Source: Leptodactylus fallax
Taxonomy: Eukaryota; Chordata; Amphibia; Anura; Leptodactylidae
Direction: 5' to 3'
Assembly: GCA_947044405.1 (NCBI GenBank)
Contig: CAMRHE010000156.1
Location: forward strand, 2,461,001 to 2,525,000
DNA: 64,000 nt
The translations under genes were made by a program, and so were the position numbers. Below the pieces are notes generated by a model. That model was given only the letters and a program-made list of their open reading frames with translations, had not been told where the DNA came from and did not search any database. Below are positions 21,170 to 36,100 of this stretch, piece by piece. Numbering within the stretch: the stretch's first letter is position 1; each line of letters opens with the position of its first letter.

Positions 21170-21743
21170 GTGAATGCCACACTATACAGACCAAAAGCTG
21201 TTCACAGTGTAAGGAGCTTGTGTGATTTGTTTCCTACTAAAAGCATGATCGCTTTTTTAGTGATTTTTTTTTTCCGGTTAATCGGGTTCTATAGTGTAAT
21301 TGAGAAACATGATGCTGTTGTGCGTCATGTCAGTGAAAACATGTTTTTTTTTTTTTTTCATCCCTGCACCCCTCACCTGTCTTGAACACTCCATGCTTAT
21401 TCTACGTAACAGACACCATCTTGGTTTTATATTTTTTTTGTTCTCTATGCTCTGCTTTTAATTCCATGATACCTCAGCACAGCATTACATGGGCAGCTAA
21501 CGAGAGTGCTATATGTACCTGCTGGGGGACAGTGTATTTTTCTTAATAGTCTAAGACACTATACGTATACTGTACAATTAAGGATGCTGAGTTGTAAGCT
21601 ACTTCATTACACCTATGTGACAGTACCTGTCTTTTCATTAACAGTAGTTAATGATATAAGTTTGTGACCCACCTTTTGGAAAGCCTGAGTTAAATAGTCC
21701 ATATAGTAAGTGAAAGTCTGACTGAGGAAAGTTGTAATTGACT
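21170..21743. other. Unassigned spacer between two Tc1 copies
   Basis: AT-rich with T tracts (21261-21270, 21346-21358). I see no coding sequence and no named repeat except the possible continuation of the split MITE at its left edge. Confidence 0.4.
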
Positions 21744-21745
21744 TA

Positions 21746-23197
21746 CAGTGCCTTGCGAAAGTATTCGGCCCCCTTGAACTTTTCAACCTTTTGCCACATT
21801 TCAGGCTTCAAACATAAGGATATAAAATTAAAATTTTTTGGTGAAGAAACAACAACAAGTGGGACACAATCGTGAAGTAGAACGAAATTTATTGGATATT
21901 TTAAACTTTTGTAAAAAATAAAAAACTGAAAAGTGGGGTGTGCCAAATTATTCGGCCCCCTTAAGTTAATACTTTGTAGCGCCACCTTTTGCTGTGATTA
22001 CAGCTGCAAGTCGCTTGGGGTATGTCTCTATCAGTTTTGCACATCGAGAGACTGAAATTCTTGCCCATTCTTCCTTGGAAAACAGCTCGAGATCAGTGAG
22101 GTTGGATGGAGAGCGTTTGTGAACAGCAGTTTTCAGCTCTTTCCACAGATTCTCGATTGGATTCAGGTCTGGACTTTGACTTGGCCATTCTAACACCTGG
22201 ATACGTTTATTTGTGAACCATTCCATTATACATTTTGCTTTATGTTTGGGATCATTGTCTAGTTGGAAGATAAATCTCCGTCCCAGTCTCAGGTCTTTTG
22301 CAGACTCCAACAGGTTTTCTTCCAGTATGCTCCTGTATTTGGCTCCATCCATCTTCCCATCAATTTTAACCATCTTCCCTGTCCCTGCTGAAGAAAAGCA
22401 GGCCCAAACCATGATGCTGCCACCGCCCTGTTTGACAGTGGGGATGGTGTGTTCAGGGTGATGAGCTGTGTTGCTTTTACGCCAAACATATCGTTTTGCA
22501 TTGTGGCCAAAAAGTTCGATTTTGGTTTCATCTGACCAGAGCACCTTCTTCCCATGTTTGGTGTGTCTCCCAGGTGGCTTGTGGCAAACTTTAAACGAGA
22601 TTTTTTATGGATATCTTTGAGAAATGGCTTTCTTCTTGCCACTCTTCCATAAAGGCCAGATTTGTGCAGTGTACGACTGATTGTTGTCCTATGGACAGAC
22701 TCTCCCACCTCAGCTGTAGATCTCTGCAGTTCATCCAGAGTGATCATGGGCCTCTTGGCTGCATCTCTGACTAGTCTTCTCCTTGTTTGAGAAGAAAGTT
22801 TAGAGGGACGGTCGGGTCTTGGTAGATTTGCAGTGGTCTGATACTCCTTCCATTTCAATATAATCGCTTGCACAGTGCTCCTGGGGATGTTTAAAGTTTG
22901 GGAAATCTTTTTGTATCCAAATCCAGCTTTAAGCTTCTCCACAACAGTATCATGGACCTGCCTGGTGTGTTCCTTGGTCTTCATGATGGTCTATGTGCTT
23001 TAAACAGAACCCTGAGACTATCACAGAGCAGGTGCATTTATACGGAGACTTGATTACACACAGGTGGATTATATTTATCATCATCAGTCATTTAGGACAA
23101 CATTGGATCATTCAGAGATCCTCATTGAACTTCTGGAGTCAGTTTGCTGCACTGAAAGCAAAGGGGCAGAATAATATTGCACGTCCAACTTTTCAGG
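21746..23197 (-). mobile_element. Tc1-like transposon (DD34E), right end truncated
   Basis: It begins after TA with CAGTGCCTTGCGAAAGTATT. The transposase is on the minus strand. On the right the sequence leaves the family after CACGTCCAACTTTTCAGG (about 23197), so the matching terminal repeat is missing. This copy could not be mobilised without its second end. Confidence 0.85.
21966..22984 (-). pseudogene. Tc1-like transposase (DD34E), one frameshift
   Basis: The N-terminal half runs from MKTKEHTRQVHDTVVEKLKA at 22984, with helix-turn-helix segments (YKKISQTLNIPRSTVQAII), to about 22550. There a single frameshift occurs just before the first catalytic Asp. The second half (from 22544) holds LWSDETKIELFG (Asp), FQLDNDPKH (Asp) and [11 protein letters not shown] (Glu), with 34 residues between the last two. 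It ends GGATKY, a normal C-terminus for this group. A single indel therefore separates two otherwise open halves, suggesting modest age. Nothing else in the frame looks broken. Confidence 0.9.
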
Positions 23198-23426
23198 TAC
23201 CGTCCCTCCTCCTCCAATTTTATAGATAATTGATTACCTGTGCTATGGGGGCTGGCTTTACCTTTGAGACTTAGTGACAAATCCTCTTTAAAGGGAGCCT
23301 GTCAGTAGTAAATTGGTTACAAACATAATCACAGTACCTTGTAGAGGTGACTATACAGTTTCCAAATATACCTCTGTTATTCAGCTTTGAATCCCTATTT
23401 TCAATAAAAATGTTGTTTTATTAATA

Positions 23427-25033
<1,607 letters not shown>

Positions 25034-25274
25034 TATGGAAATAAGGGAGAGACTGCTTTTCCTGGAAATCTAGAAGTGAGACCAAATCCCTGGCAAGCTA
25101 TGGCATACCCCCAATGCACTTTCCCCTCATTAGCATAATAATAAAACAATGATTTACAAGAAAATATGACTCAAAGGTGAATAACAGAGGCATATTTGGA
25201 AACTGTAGAATCTCTTCAACAAGGTACTGTGGTTACATTTATAGCCAATTTACTGCTGATAGACTCCCTTTAAA

Positions 25275-26500
25275 GTGGTCTTACTCCAAAACATGCTTTT
25301 AGAATAATCTATTTAACACTGTAGCCCAATTTGGAAATGGGACATCTTTGATGATATGGTTGCTATCTCACAGTTTTCTTCCTGGTCACTAAGAATAACA
25401 ATATACTGAAACTTCTTGCTCTATGGAGATCACTTTTCAGTTGTCATCTTAATCTCACTACAAGCAAGATTACAGTAAAATGCACTTCCTCTATATAGAT
25501 AGGATCACACCATTTACAATAGGTGATGGTCACAGCCCCCTTTCTCCTCTCCGTGTACAATGACCTCCACACAGGTCACAAAGCATGCCTAGAAAATGCT
25601 ACCACACATCTACAGATTCCTATATCCAAAAATATTTTTTTGCAAAAACAAATTTAGGGTTAAGGCAGAAAATCCATACAATTTCAAGAACCGTCATTAT
25701 ACTATTATCTATGGCTCATATACTGTAGTCGGCATTGCTAAATACATATTACATCAAAAGACTCAGATCCTTATTTTATCCATTATCATTCTCAAGTGGC
25801 AAGCATCTCAACCTAATACAAGTAGCAAAAATGCCCAGTCATTCTGCTTGACTTCACCAACGACATTGGGAATCACTCCAGAGTACAAATCTAATTTCCA
25901 AAGAATAAATCTTAGCAGACTGCAAAATGCATTAAGCTAATGCCTAATCATTACCAGTGTTTGAGTCTTAGACTTTATTAGAGAGCCAAGAATCTATCTG
26001 GCCTGTCCTTCTAAAACAAACTCTGCCTGTAAAGATCCCAATCATGTAAACAACCTGAGGTGATAAGTCAGAAACTTACTGGGGCAGATTTATGAAGTTA
26101 TCCAAAAGAAGAACTCATAGGTCAACTTGGGAGAGCACTTCACATAGTGATTTGCGAGTGGCAAGTTGAGGTAAAAGTGGGAGTGGTCTTTTTTATAAGG
26201 GCACAGTTATATATATCCAGATCCCATATAATAATAGACCCCAGATTGTTACTAGTTAATTAAATTGCCATTTTTAATTACACCATTTAGTGATTTTTGG
26301 TGATATAATCATTTAATAATAAAAAAAAAATGCTAAAACCGTATTTTAATATTTTTTTCATTAGATATGTTTTTTCTTATACAAAGCTTTTTCCTTTCCT
26401 GTATATGTATGTTATACTGTATATAGAAATATCTCTATATGCCAGTACATTGTATGCTTAGGGCAGTACAATACTATTGCAGCTTATAAGAAAATAAGTC
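25275..26500. other. Unassigned AT-rich stretch
   Basis: I recognise no repeat or exon here. A 114-codon plus-strand frame at 25596-25940 shows no domain and looks like chance. If the MARCH-type gene extends this far, this is intron. Confidence 0.4.
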
Positions 26501-26507
26501 CTAACTA

Positions 26508-26664
26508 AAAGGGGTTATCTGGTTTGTAACATTAATGGCCTATCCTTATCCTCACTGTCTTTGTACCAGTGATCTGCAGGGGTCCCGGGTGTCGGACCAC
26601 ACATATCTAATATTGATGGCCTATCCTAAGGTCATCAATGTTACAAACCAGATAACTCCTTTAA
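26508..26664. repeat. Palindromic MITE
   Basis: Ends AAAGGGGTTATCTGGTTTGT and ACAAACCAGATAACTCCTTT pair over about 30 bp. Further pairing is seen inward (GGCCTATCCTTATC with GGCCTATCCTAAGG in inverted context). It ends next to TTTAAA, in keeping with the TTAA-type MITEs elsewhere in the window. Confidence 0.75.
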
Positions 26665-26952
26665 ACTTTAATTTGATAGAAGATTTCCTGGCAACCTCCT
26701 CATTAATATTCACTGCACTGAGGTGACCTCACAGTGCAGTGACTATTAATGAGCTGGCAGTTGGGTGAAAGAGGTTATTAATCAGGTGACCAGGTGAAGG
26801 GACCTGAAAACCGGAAAACTCTTAGGAATCCCAGGGGAGTTGACATGTCTGAGAACCACCCATAGCAGCCAATTACAGCACAGCTTTCATTTCTTACAGT
26901 GCTCTTGAAAAATCTTGAAAAGCTGTCTATGATTGGCTAAATCTGCTTATGG

Positions 26953-27142
26953 AAAACGAACGAAACTGCAAGATCCAGCACTCCAGGAAGGGATTTAATC
27001 CAATATAAGATAAAACTTAGCCTTTATTTAGTCCATAAAAAACTGGATATACAAAATATATTTTTAGCGAAAAAATATATTGACAAAGCAAGTTGGAGCG
27101 GTGTTTTGAGAAAAAAAAAACATTTTTTTTTTCCTTCTCTGA
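26953..27142 (-). mobile_element. SINE-like insertion with 15-bp TSD
   Basis: It is flanked by TAAATCTGCTTATGG on both sides (26938-26952 and 27143-27157). The insert is about 190 bp and ends in an A/T-homopolymer region, with GATCCAGCACTCCAGGAAGG near its left side. The long target duplication indicates insertion by LINE machinery. No pol III boxes were recognised, so the family is unknown. Confidence 0.7.
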
Positions 27143-27214
27143 TAAATCTGCTTATGGCTTACAAAAACAGCAGAGTGCGCCAAGGCTAATGTAATGGCTG
27201 ACTGCAGAGAAAAA

Positions 27215-28700
27215 TTTTACCATGGAGGCCCAGAGAATAAATCAAAAAACAGCAAAAAAGGCCTAAAATATAACTTTTAATAAATTATTCTAAAAACCAT
27301 CAATTGGTACTAATGAAAACACCAAAAAAACGGGGATATAACCCCAAAACCTGAACCAATAAATTTAGTTCACTCATATATATAACCAGCACACTGACCT
27401 GCAGCAAAGAAAATAGTCAGAATAAAACAAAACAGTCTTACCACGTAGGTGATACTTTCTGATGGACTACAATATAGTGTGCTGGAGGCAACGGGAGATG
27501 GCAACAGGTGTGTCACAAAGCAGGGACTCAACCACTCCAGTGGGAGTCACCAAATCCAGAGCTGACCCTGTAAGACCCTTACATTGTTGTCCCTTAGATG
27601 CCCTGATATAACTCCTACCCTTACAAGCACAGTACCCAAATTTGCACTTATGTACAAATGACAGTGTATGTCCCTTTCCCTATGCGCATTTCGTCATGAC
27701 AAAACTGGGACTACTCAGAGGACCTTTCAAAATTGGCCAGTAGACACCTAAATTAAGGGTCTGGTAAAAATAGCAGTAAACACAACTCCAACCTGTTTGG
27801 TGACCAGGGGACTAAGCTCTGCTAGGGTCAGTTCAAAGGAGACATAGTAAATGACCTCCCTGTGCTTCTTGCAGCTGTTCGCTGCTTACAACAAACCAAA
27901 AAGTGAGACATTGACATGGTGATTGATTGGACTTAAATATATCAGCAAGTCCTAATCAACAACAACAACTGGAGGTGTATACCTGCGGCATGGGCAGCAC
28001 ACAAGCCAACATAGAGTGCTCCAAAAACAACACACAGAGCCTGTGATGATGTTTGCCGGCGTATTCCTACTACAGTGACATTGCCGAGAGGGTGTGTGAT
28101 GGAGAGGTGTTACCAGCGGTCCTCATGCTGACCACTACATATATAGAAGAGTAAATTGACAGGAGATGCCCGCATTGTATATCAGAGCGCTGCCCAGACA
28201 TAACAGACATATTTATAAAAAAGATTATAATGTTTGGAACGACACCACTATATCGACAAAAAGTGTATAATATGAACAAAAATTTAATGATGAGATAATG
28301 ACACAAAGATTACAGGGACGCCATCTAAGGCTGCGGAGGGAACGGATAGATACTGGGGGTGGTGAGGATGACTTATGTGGATATGTCTTTATATGAAACA
28401 ACTGAATGATAGTTGTTCATTGAAGCCCTTCGGACTCACTGTGTCCATTCTAAATATCTAAGTTGTTTCTCTCCGTACATCCAAGCCCCTGTGGAGGTAA
28501 TTTGGATAAGTAATTATTACAAAGTCAATAGTCCATGAAGGTGATAGCAGATATATTCCCCACCCCCCATTTTGCGTATTGATATGTCGGGCCAAAGAGG
28601 TGTCACATTGATAATCTATATCTCCTAGATGGTCGCACCCATTCTCCTGCGAAGTTCCCTCTGAGTCTTGCCTATACATTCAAGGCCACAGGAGCCCTGT
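27215..28700 (-). mobile_element. Penelope-like element, 3' part with GIY-YIG relic
   Basis: On the minus strand near 28680, CIGKTQRELRRRMG resembles the YIG-containing half of a GIY-YIG endonuclease, with a cysteine before IGKT. In shifted frames it is followed by LARHINTQNGG and RRETT-IFRMDTVSPKGFNEQL, like the end of Penelope-type proteins (aromatic-rich IF..DT.SP.G.N). The following 1 kb (to 27215) is a 3' UTR-like region. It contains CATGACGAAATGCGCATAGGG, similar in style to the GACGAAACGCG motif of amphibian Penelope-like tails. There are multiple frameshifts and no reverse transcriptase. Confidence 0.65.
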
Positions 28701-29144
28701 AAATAACACAGAGTAATTTGCAGTTGATAAAGTCCCTTATTGAATACATGGTCCCTGGCACATTACTGGTGAAAGTTTTACCTGCTTTTATGCAGGGGAA
28801 TGCAATGCAGCTACCACAATGGAAGCAGCCCGAGTTCTTGCAATATTACCATGTGCCCTGCTTCACAGGAAGTAATGACTGTATACCAGCAGGACACAGA
28901 TGCATCTCCCTCTCTGAAAAGTGAGGGAGGATGAAAGTGCCAGTACTTGTTTTAGGTCATTATCTAGCCGGAGAATATCCCAATGTTTTTGAATTTATAT
29001 GCTTCGCTGCCTCTGCCCCATTATCATACATGGCAATCATCCGCCTTGCATTTGTCACCTCTAATACTAGTCTTGCCATGTAGTAAAGATTTGCAGTCCT
29101 GTATATGTATATGTTTTTGGAGCAGAATTTAGGGCAGAAATTGC
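28701..29144. other. Unassigned stretch
   Basis: No exon or repeat was recognised. A short plus-strand frame (28718-28924) shows no domain. Upstream Penelope sequence may extend in here but is not readable. Confidence 0.35.
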
Positions 29145-29148
29145 TTAA

Positions 29149-29628
29149 ATGGGTTATCTAGTTTCCAAAAAATATCTGTAAATACATCAACAGCAGTGTT
29201 TTATACTCACTGTTCCCTTGTGCACCCTTGGCTTTATTTTACTTTCTGCTCCTTGTATCACTTTTATTTACATGCAGTGAATCTGTGGACAAACTACATT
29301 TCCCATGACTCATCTGCTTGCTCTCACTCGCCATGTACCCTTCCCTTCTCCACTCTCCCCTGCTATGAAATCATGGGTAATAAATCACTCCCACATCTGA
29401 GGTCATGTGCTGCTGTGATGTTTTGTTTACAAGCTCACTCCTCCTCCCCCGGGAGGAGTTAATACAGAGACTGAGAGCAGACAGATGAATAATGGGAAAT
29501 GTAGTTTGCTCACATATTCTGTGCATGTAATTAACAGCAAGTAAAATAAAACCAAGCAAAGGCTGCACAAGGGAACAGTGAGTAATTTGCACTGCTGTGG
29601 ATGTATTTTTGGAAGTTAGATAACCCCT
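29149..29628. mobile_element. TTAA-flanked palindromic MITE
   Basis: TTAA occurs directly outside both ends (29145-29148, 29629-29632). Ends ATGGGTTATCTAGTTTCCAA and TTGGAAGTTAGATAACCCCT form the inverted repeat. Inner similarity includes CACTGTTCCCTTGTGCA with TGCACAAGGGAACAGTG, and CAAACTACATTTCCC with GGGAAATGTAGTTTG. It has no coding capacity. Confidence 0.85.
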
Positions 29629-29632
29629 TTAA

Positions 29633-31060
29633 AAACTGCTCTAAAACAGAGTGTAAACATACCTTTAGAAAGTTAAAAAAAATCTGACCCACTGTGTTCC
29701 ATGAAAACACTGGCGGCCTGCCCTGGTATGCCCTGGAGACATATAACATGGCAGCACCCTTACAGATTGAGAAATAGTAGTAGTTCTATTTTATGAACTA
29801 CATTCAGTTCTTTACCATCTATAAAAGGCAATGATTTTCGGGCCAGGAGCTGATTATTTGCTCTTGTGGCACAGTTTAGTTATGTAAGTTACACATTCTC
29901 ACATAAAAATGTTTGTTTTATGTTTAGGTTACCTTTTTGTATCTAAATATTTTGACTAACTAAGAATATTTGAGCCCCATAACAAGAGATTCACCAAATA
30001 AAATGATTTCATGATTTCATCCCTGTTCATATTTTATGCAAGACGACAGAACATATAGCACAAAAATTGAAAAATGCTAAATGTGGTTCTCTCAAAACTG
30101 AAGAGGAAGTACTAGGACAAGATTCACTTAAGCCTATTGCCTGTCTAATAACATTTATCATAGCTACATCAGGATAAACAGCTTCTTTTCATGTCTAGTA
30201 GTATGCCCCTCAGCTGGCTGCTCAAATAACCACAACCACTTTAGAAGCAAAAGACTTGGACTGAATGATAAAAATTTAGAAAGTAACCAGTAAAGAACAG
30301 AAAAAGGTGACAAGCAGGGACACATAAGGAAAACGGATAAATCACAGAAAACTTTGGCTTTAATGGGGTTGTATAATTAGGATAACCACTGTTATTTTGT
30401 CATGTCAGAATATATAGACGTGATACATGATAGTCCATTTTTCTGCTTTATTATTAGTCAGAGTGAAGAGTCACTTCAAAGAGCATATCTGGAGGAAAAT
30501 CATTTATTATATGGCTATCCATCAACTTCAGTGAATGGCATGTACAAGTGTTGGTAGCCACCAGCAATGGCAGCTGTTCAGTGGGCATTCTAGCGCTGGA
30601 TCCTGGGCATAGTGCAACAAAATATTCAGAGCTGTCATAAGACTTGAATAGAGAAATTAACACTGGTGCCAATTGTATTCCTTTACTAGGATGTTTTAGA
30701 GATTTCATGACGTAAATCCAGCTCTGATCAAAACAAATCAGCTCTGTTGTGGAGAATACAGTCTATTCTATCAGTTTATACCTCTGTACTAACAGTAAAG
30801 CTAGTGCAGCTAGTTCTTTTAGCTGTGGAATATCAGGAACTTTTTATTGGAAATGATAAGTAAAGTAATAATTCTAAGTAGTATAACATTCACCTGAGAA
30901 CTGGGATTTTATATCAGATAAATATATTTATAGTATTTTCATTTCCCGTGAAGCTCAAGCAATCTGAATTAATCAAAGGAACCATCAGCGCAATACGGTA
31001 TTATCATGAAGATTATTCTGGCACATTAAAGCAAGATGCTTATTCTTTCAGGAAACAATA
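29633..31060. other. Unassigned stretch
   Basis: Ordinary AT-rich DNA. The longest frame (30454-30708, minus) has no recognisable domain and no splice context that I can defend as an exon. Confidence 0.35.
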
Positions 31061-31064
31061 ATAC

Positions 31065-31182
31065 TGTCTGTCTGTCTGTCTATCTATCTCTTCTATTTCT
31101 ATTGATCAATCTAGCTATCTCTTCTATCTATTTTTCTATCTATCTGCCTATCTATCTCTTCTATCTATATATAGATAGAAGA
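31065..31182. repeat. TCTA/TCTG microsatellite
   Basis: Runs of CTGT, then CTAT, tetranucleotides interrupted by CTTCTATTTCT units, ending in a TATATAGATAGA inverted turn. Confidence 0.9.
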
Positions 31183-33189
31183 GAAGAATTCAATAAAGAG
31201 CCCTGAAAATAGATCACTGACAACAATGCTGCATGACCCAGTCAACCCAGGCAGTATTGAAATGACACAAAAAATGGTCTGTAGTGTGAGTAAATAAATG
31301 TATTACAAAATATCCACAGATACCAAAATATAGTCCTAATAGTTCATCAAGTTTCAGACCGCTAACTCCTACCTAACAGCCAGTGCAAGTCACTGTAACA
31401 ATACATACCAAATGAAACTGCCTAATGCAAGTATATTCTTTCTTCATGTAGCCTCTAAGATCTTGGAAGGCAGGTAGTTAGCCAATACCTTAGGCAATAC
31501 AATGTTGATTCGATAAGTGAGCTGTCCCTGGTTCTGATTCTCCCCACCAGTCTATGAGACTAGATTTCCACCTAACTGCAGGTTGTCTCTGACTGTGTCT
31601 ATACAACTCCACCAAGAATTCTATCTAGCATGGTCCTGAGTCATGGCCTAAACAGCAGTAGAGACTCACTGCGTACATGCCCATTATTACTACAATCAGT
31701 GCTGTAAAATACAGATACACAACACAAGTCAGGCCTAGACATACTGTACATGGATATGCATGGTATAAACACATCATTTGGGATCTGCAAATAAATCTGT
31801 GGAAGTGACAGCTGAAACCATAAAGAAACTCCAAAGCAAACTATTCATCCAAACCTATCAAGCATAACAGTCACTGGTGCATGCAAGTGTCTAACTAATC
31901 CCAAATCAATGTAAACCACAAGAGTAAGAAATCTGGGTTGATGTTCCTGCCTTCTATGACTGTTTCTACAAACACTTTAGCATTCAAGACTATAGATATT
32001 AGACTTCATATGCAAAGCAAAAAAGGTGTATTCAACATAAAAATGTAACTAGGCACACAGCAGTAAACAGCATGATTGTAAACACCAAAATGCATCAAAT
32101 ACAAGTATACTGTAAAGAGTTACGGTACAGCTGAGATTTTTAATGCAGCAGAATTGACTTTATACTCTGACAAATTGTTATAAGGTGTAATGATAAACCT
32201 AGTGAATTATCTTAAAATGGTTCTCGGATGTGATGTCATTAGAGTATACAGATATCAGTGAAGTGACCCCTCTATGAGTTAGAGCAAAGTGCCTCTTGCA
32301 AATCAAATTAAATAGAAATATGCATTACATGGTATTTCATTCATTAGGTGAGTACCACCTACTACTACATTTCTCCTGCAGTGGTTGTTGTATGGGAAAT
32401 AAGTGTTGGCATGAATCTTTACCCAGCGCAGAAGTGAAGCTTGATCCATGCTAGAATTTCTTAAACATAACAAGGATTTGTCCACAGGGATCAGATATTT
32501 TAACTAGTTATCACACTGTACCAGCAATGCAGCCCGCCGACATTTAATTTCCCCCGCTTTCAATAGTAGTCAACCTTTTCTTAGACTAATCCATCTCATC
32601 AATCAACCAATCCTAGAAGGTCAGGCTTCCCTAACCTTAGAAATAGGCCATTATTATTAGATGAAGATTTGTGCTACCACATACAGTATATTCCATGCAA
32701 TGACTGGCCATGGTACTCATCATGTTTCATGGCACACATTCAAATTACTGGACAACCACCATGTATTACATAGTCAAGGCCCACTGCCCTAGCTCGTAGA
32801 CGGTGTTTCGAGCAAAATATACAACAACGTCTATACGCTCCAATGACGTCCAATAACCTTTCTGAGATGATCCATTAGGCTTACCAGTATCCCTGTGGAA
32901 CAGCATCAAGAACATGCTAAACCATGACAATTAAATAGGGAACAGTGAAATATAGAATTTATAGAATATGTAGATGCTGCAATATAAGATTATATATACA
33001 GTAGCAAGTGAGAAAGCAAATGAATAACACACTGCAAATCCTGGATGGTGCTAATAAACAGAAGGAAATACTGTACCATAGACAGAAATGAGAATGGACT
33101 AGGATTGTGCAGCAATGTGTATATAATGTACATGCAGACTGTAACAAACTTAAACATGACATTAAAATGCACAGCATATTTATGATATA
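31183..33189. other. Unassigned stretch before the minisatellite
   Basis: No repeat or exon was recognised. If the MARCH-type gene is correctly read, this is intron 1. Base composition is even and frames are short. Confidence 0.35.
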
Positions 33190-36100
33190 TCACTGAAAGT
33201 GTAGCTCTGGATGTATATTGTGGCATAATATTACCTCTGTAGAATGTCTGCTCTGAAGCTGTATTATAGTACTGCATATTTCTGCCTGTGTACAATATCA
33301 GCTCTGGTTGTGTATTTGTGGTATATAATTACCTGTTTACAGTATCAGCACAGGATGCGTACAAATGATGTGTATTTGTGATATATTCCTGCCTGTGTAC
33401 AGTATTAACTCTGGTTGTATATTTGTGGTATATTACTACCTGTCTACAGAATTTGCACAGGATGTGTACAAAGGATGTGTATTTGTGATATATTACTGCC
33501 TGTGTACAGCATTAACTCTGGTTGTGTATTTGTGGTATATTACTACCTGTATACAGAATTTACACAGGATGTGTACATAAAACATGTATTTTTCTGTGTA
33601 TCGTATCAGTTCTATGTACAGGTTAATATAGGATGTGTAATTGTGATATATTATTGCCTGTGCACAGGTTTAGCTCTGAATGTGTATTTGTGATATGTGC
33701 ACTATCAGCTATGTATCAGTATTTGTGCTATACTTCTGCCTGTACACAGATTTAACACTGGATGTGTCATTGTGGTATATTACTGCTAGTGCACAGGTTT
33801 AATTCTGGAAGAGTAATTGTAATATGTTACTGCCTGTGGACAGTATCAAATCTGGATGTGTATTTATGGGGTATATTATTGCCTGTGTATATTAGCAGCT
33901 ATGGATCTGAACTTCTGGTTTATTACTGCCTGTGTAAATTATAAGTTGTGGATGCATATTTGTTATATATTACTTCCTGTGTACAGGTTTAGCTCTGGAT
34001 ATCTATTTGTGGTGTATAATTACCTGTATACAGTATCAGCTCTGGGTGTGTCTTTGAGGTATATAATTATATTTGTACAGTATCAGCTCTGGCTGTGTAT
34101 TTGTGATATATAATAACCTATGTACAATATCAGCACTCAATGGACTTGTGGTATATAATTACCTATTTACAGTATTAACTCTGGTTGTGTACTTGTGGTA
34201 TATTACAGCCTGTGTACAGTATCAGCTCTGGCTGTATATTTGTGGTATAGAATTACTTGAATACAGTATCAGCTCTGGATGTGTATTTGCGGTATATAAT
34301 TATATGTGTACAGTACCAGCTCTGGTTGTGAATTTATGGTATATAATTATCTGTATACCGTATCAGCTCTCAATGTGTATTTGTGATATATAATAACGTG
34401 TACAATATCAGCTATCAATGTGAATTTGTGGCATATAATTACCTATTTACATTATTAACTCTGGTTGTGTATTTGTGGTATATAATTACCTGTGTACAGT
34501 ATCAACTCTGGATGTGTATTTGTGGTATATAATTACCTGTTTTTAGTATCAGCTCTGGATGTGTATTTGTGGTATATAATTACCTGTGTACAGTATTAGC
34601 TCTAGATATGTATTTGTGGTATATAATTACCTGTGTACAGTATCAGGTCTGGATGTGTATTTGTGGTATATAATTATCTGCTTAAAGTATCAGCTCTGGC
34701 TGTCTATTTGTGGTATATAATTACCTGTGTACAGTATCAGGTCTGGATGTGTATTTGTGGTATATAATTATCTGCTTAAAGTATCAGCTCTGGCTGTCTA
34801 TTTGTGGTATAGAATTACCTGAGTGCAGTATCACCTCTGGATGTGTATTTGTGGTATATAATTATATGTGTACAGTATCAGCTCTGGCTGTGTATTTGTG
34901 ATATATAATACAATATCAGCTCTCAATGTATTTGTGGTATATAATTACCTATTTACAGTATTAACTCTGGTTGTGTACTTGTGGTATATTACAGCCTGTG
35001 TACAGTATCAGCACTGGATCTGCATTTGTGTTATATAATTACCAGTTTACAGTATCAGCTGTGGCTGTCTATTTGTTGTATAGAATTACTTGAATACAGT
35101 ATCAGCTCTGGATGTGTATTTGTGATATATAATAACCTGTGTACAATATAAGCTCTCAATGTGTATTTGTGGTATATAATTACCTATTTAAATTATTAAC
35201 ACTGGTAGTGTATTTGTGGTTTATTACAGCCTGTGTACAGTATTAGCTCTGGATGTGTATTTGTGGTATATAATTACCTGTTTACAGCATCAGCTCTGGA
35301 TGTGTATTTGCAGTATATAATTACGTGTTTACAGTATCTGCTCTGGATCTGTATTTGTGATATATAATTACCTGTTTACACTATCAGCTCTGGATCTATA
35401 TTTGTGGTATATACATTTTATGTTTACAGTATCTGCTCTGGATCTGTATTTGTGGTATATAATTACCTGTGTACAGTATCAGCTCTGGATCTGTATTTGT
35501 GGTATATAAATTTTATGTTTACAGTATCAGCATTGGATCTGTATTTGTGCTACATTACTGTCTGTGTACAGCATTAAGTTTGGTTGTTTATTTGTGGCTT
35601 ATTACAGCCCGTGTACAGTATCAGCTCTGATTGTGTATTTGTGGTATACGATTACCTGCATTCAGTATCAGCTCTGATTGTGTATTTGTGATATATTATT
35701 TCCTGTATACAGTATCAGCTCTGGATCTGTATTTGTGTTTATAATTACCTGAGTACAGTATTGTGTCTGGATGTGTATTTGTGGTATATTGCAACCTGTG
35801 TACAGTATCAGCTCTGGATCTGTATTTGTGGTATATAATTACCTGTGTACAGTATCAGCTCTGGATGTGTATTTGCAGTATATAATTACGTGTTTACAGT
35901 ATCTGCTCTGGATCTCTATTTGTGATATATAATTACCTGTTTACACTATCAGCTCTGGATCTGTATTTGTGGTATATAAATTTTATGATTACAGTATCTG
36001 CTCTGGATCTGTATTTGTGGTATATAATTACCTGTTTACAGTATCAGCATTGGATCTGTATTTGTGGTACATTACTGTCTGTGTACAGCATTGAGTTTGG

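Noticed and set aside
30454..30708. 84-codon minus-strand frame as a possible exon
   Set aside because: No recognisable domain, no convincing splice sites on both sides, and composition like its surroundings.
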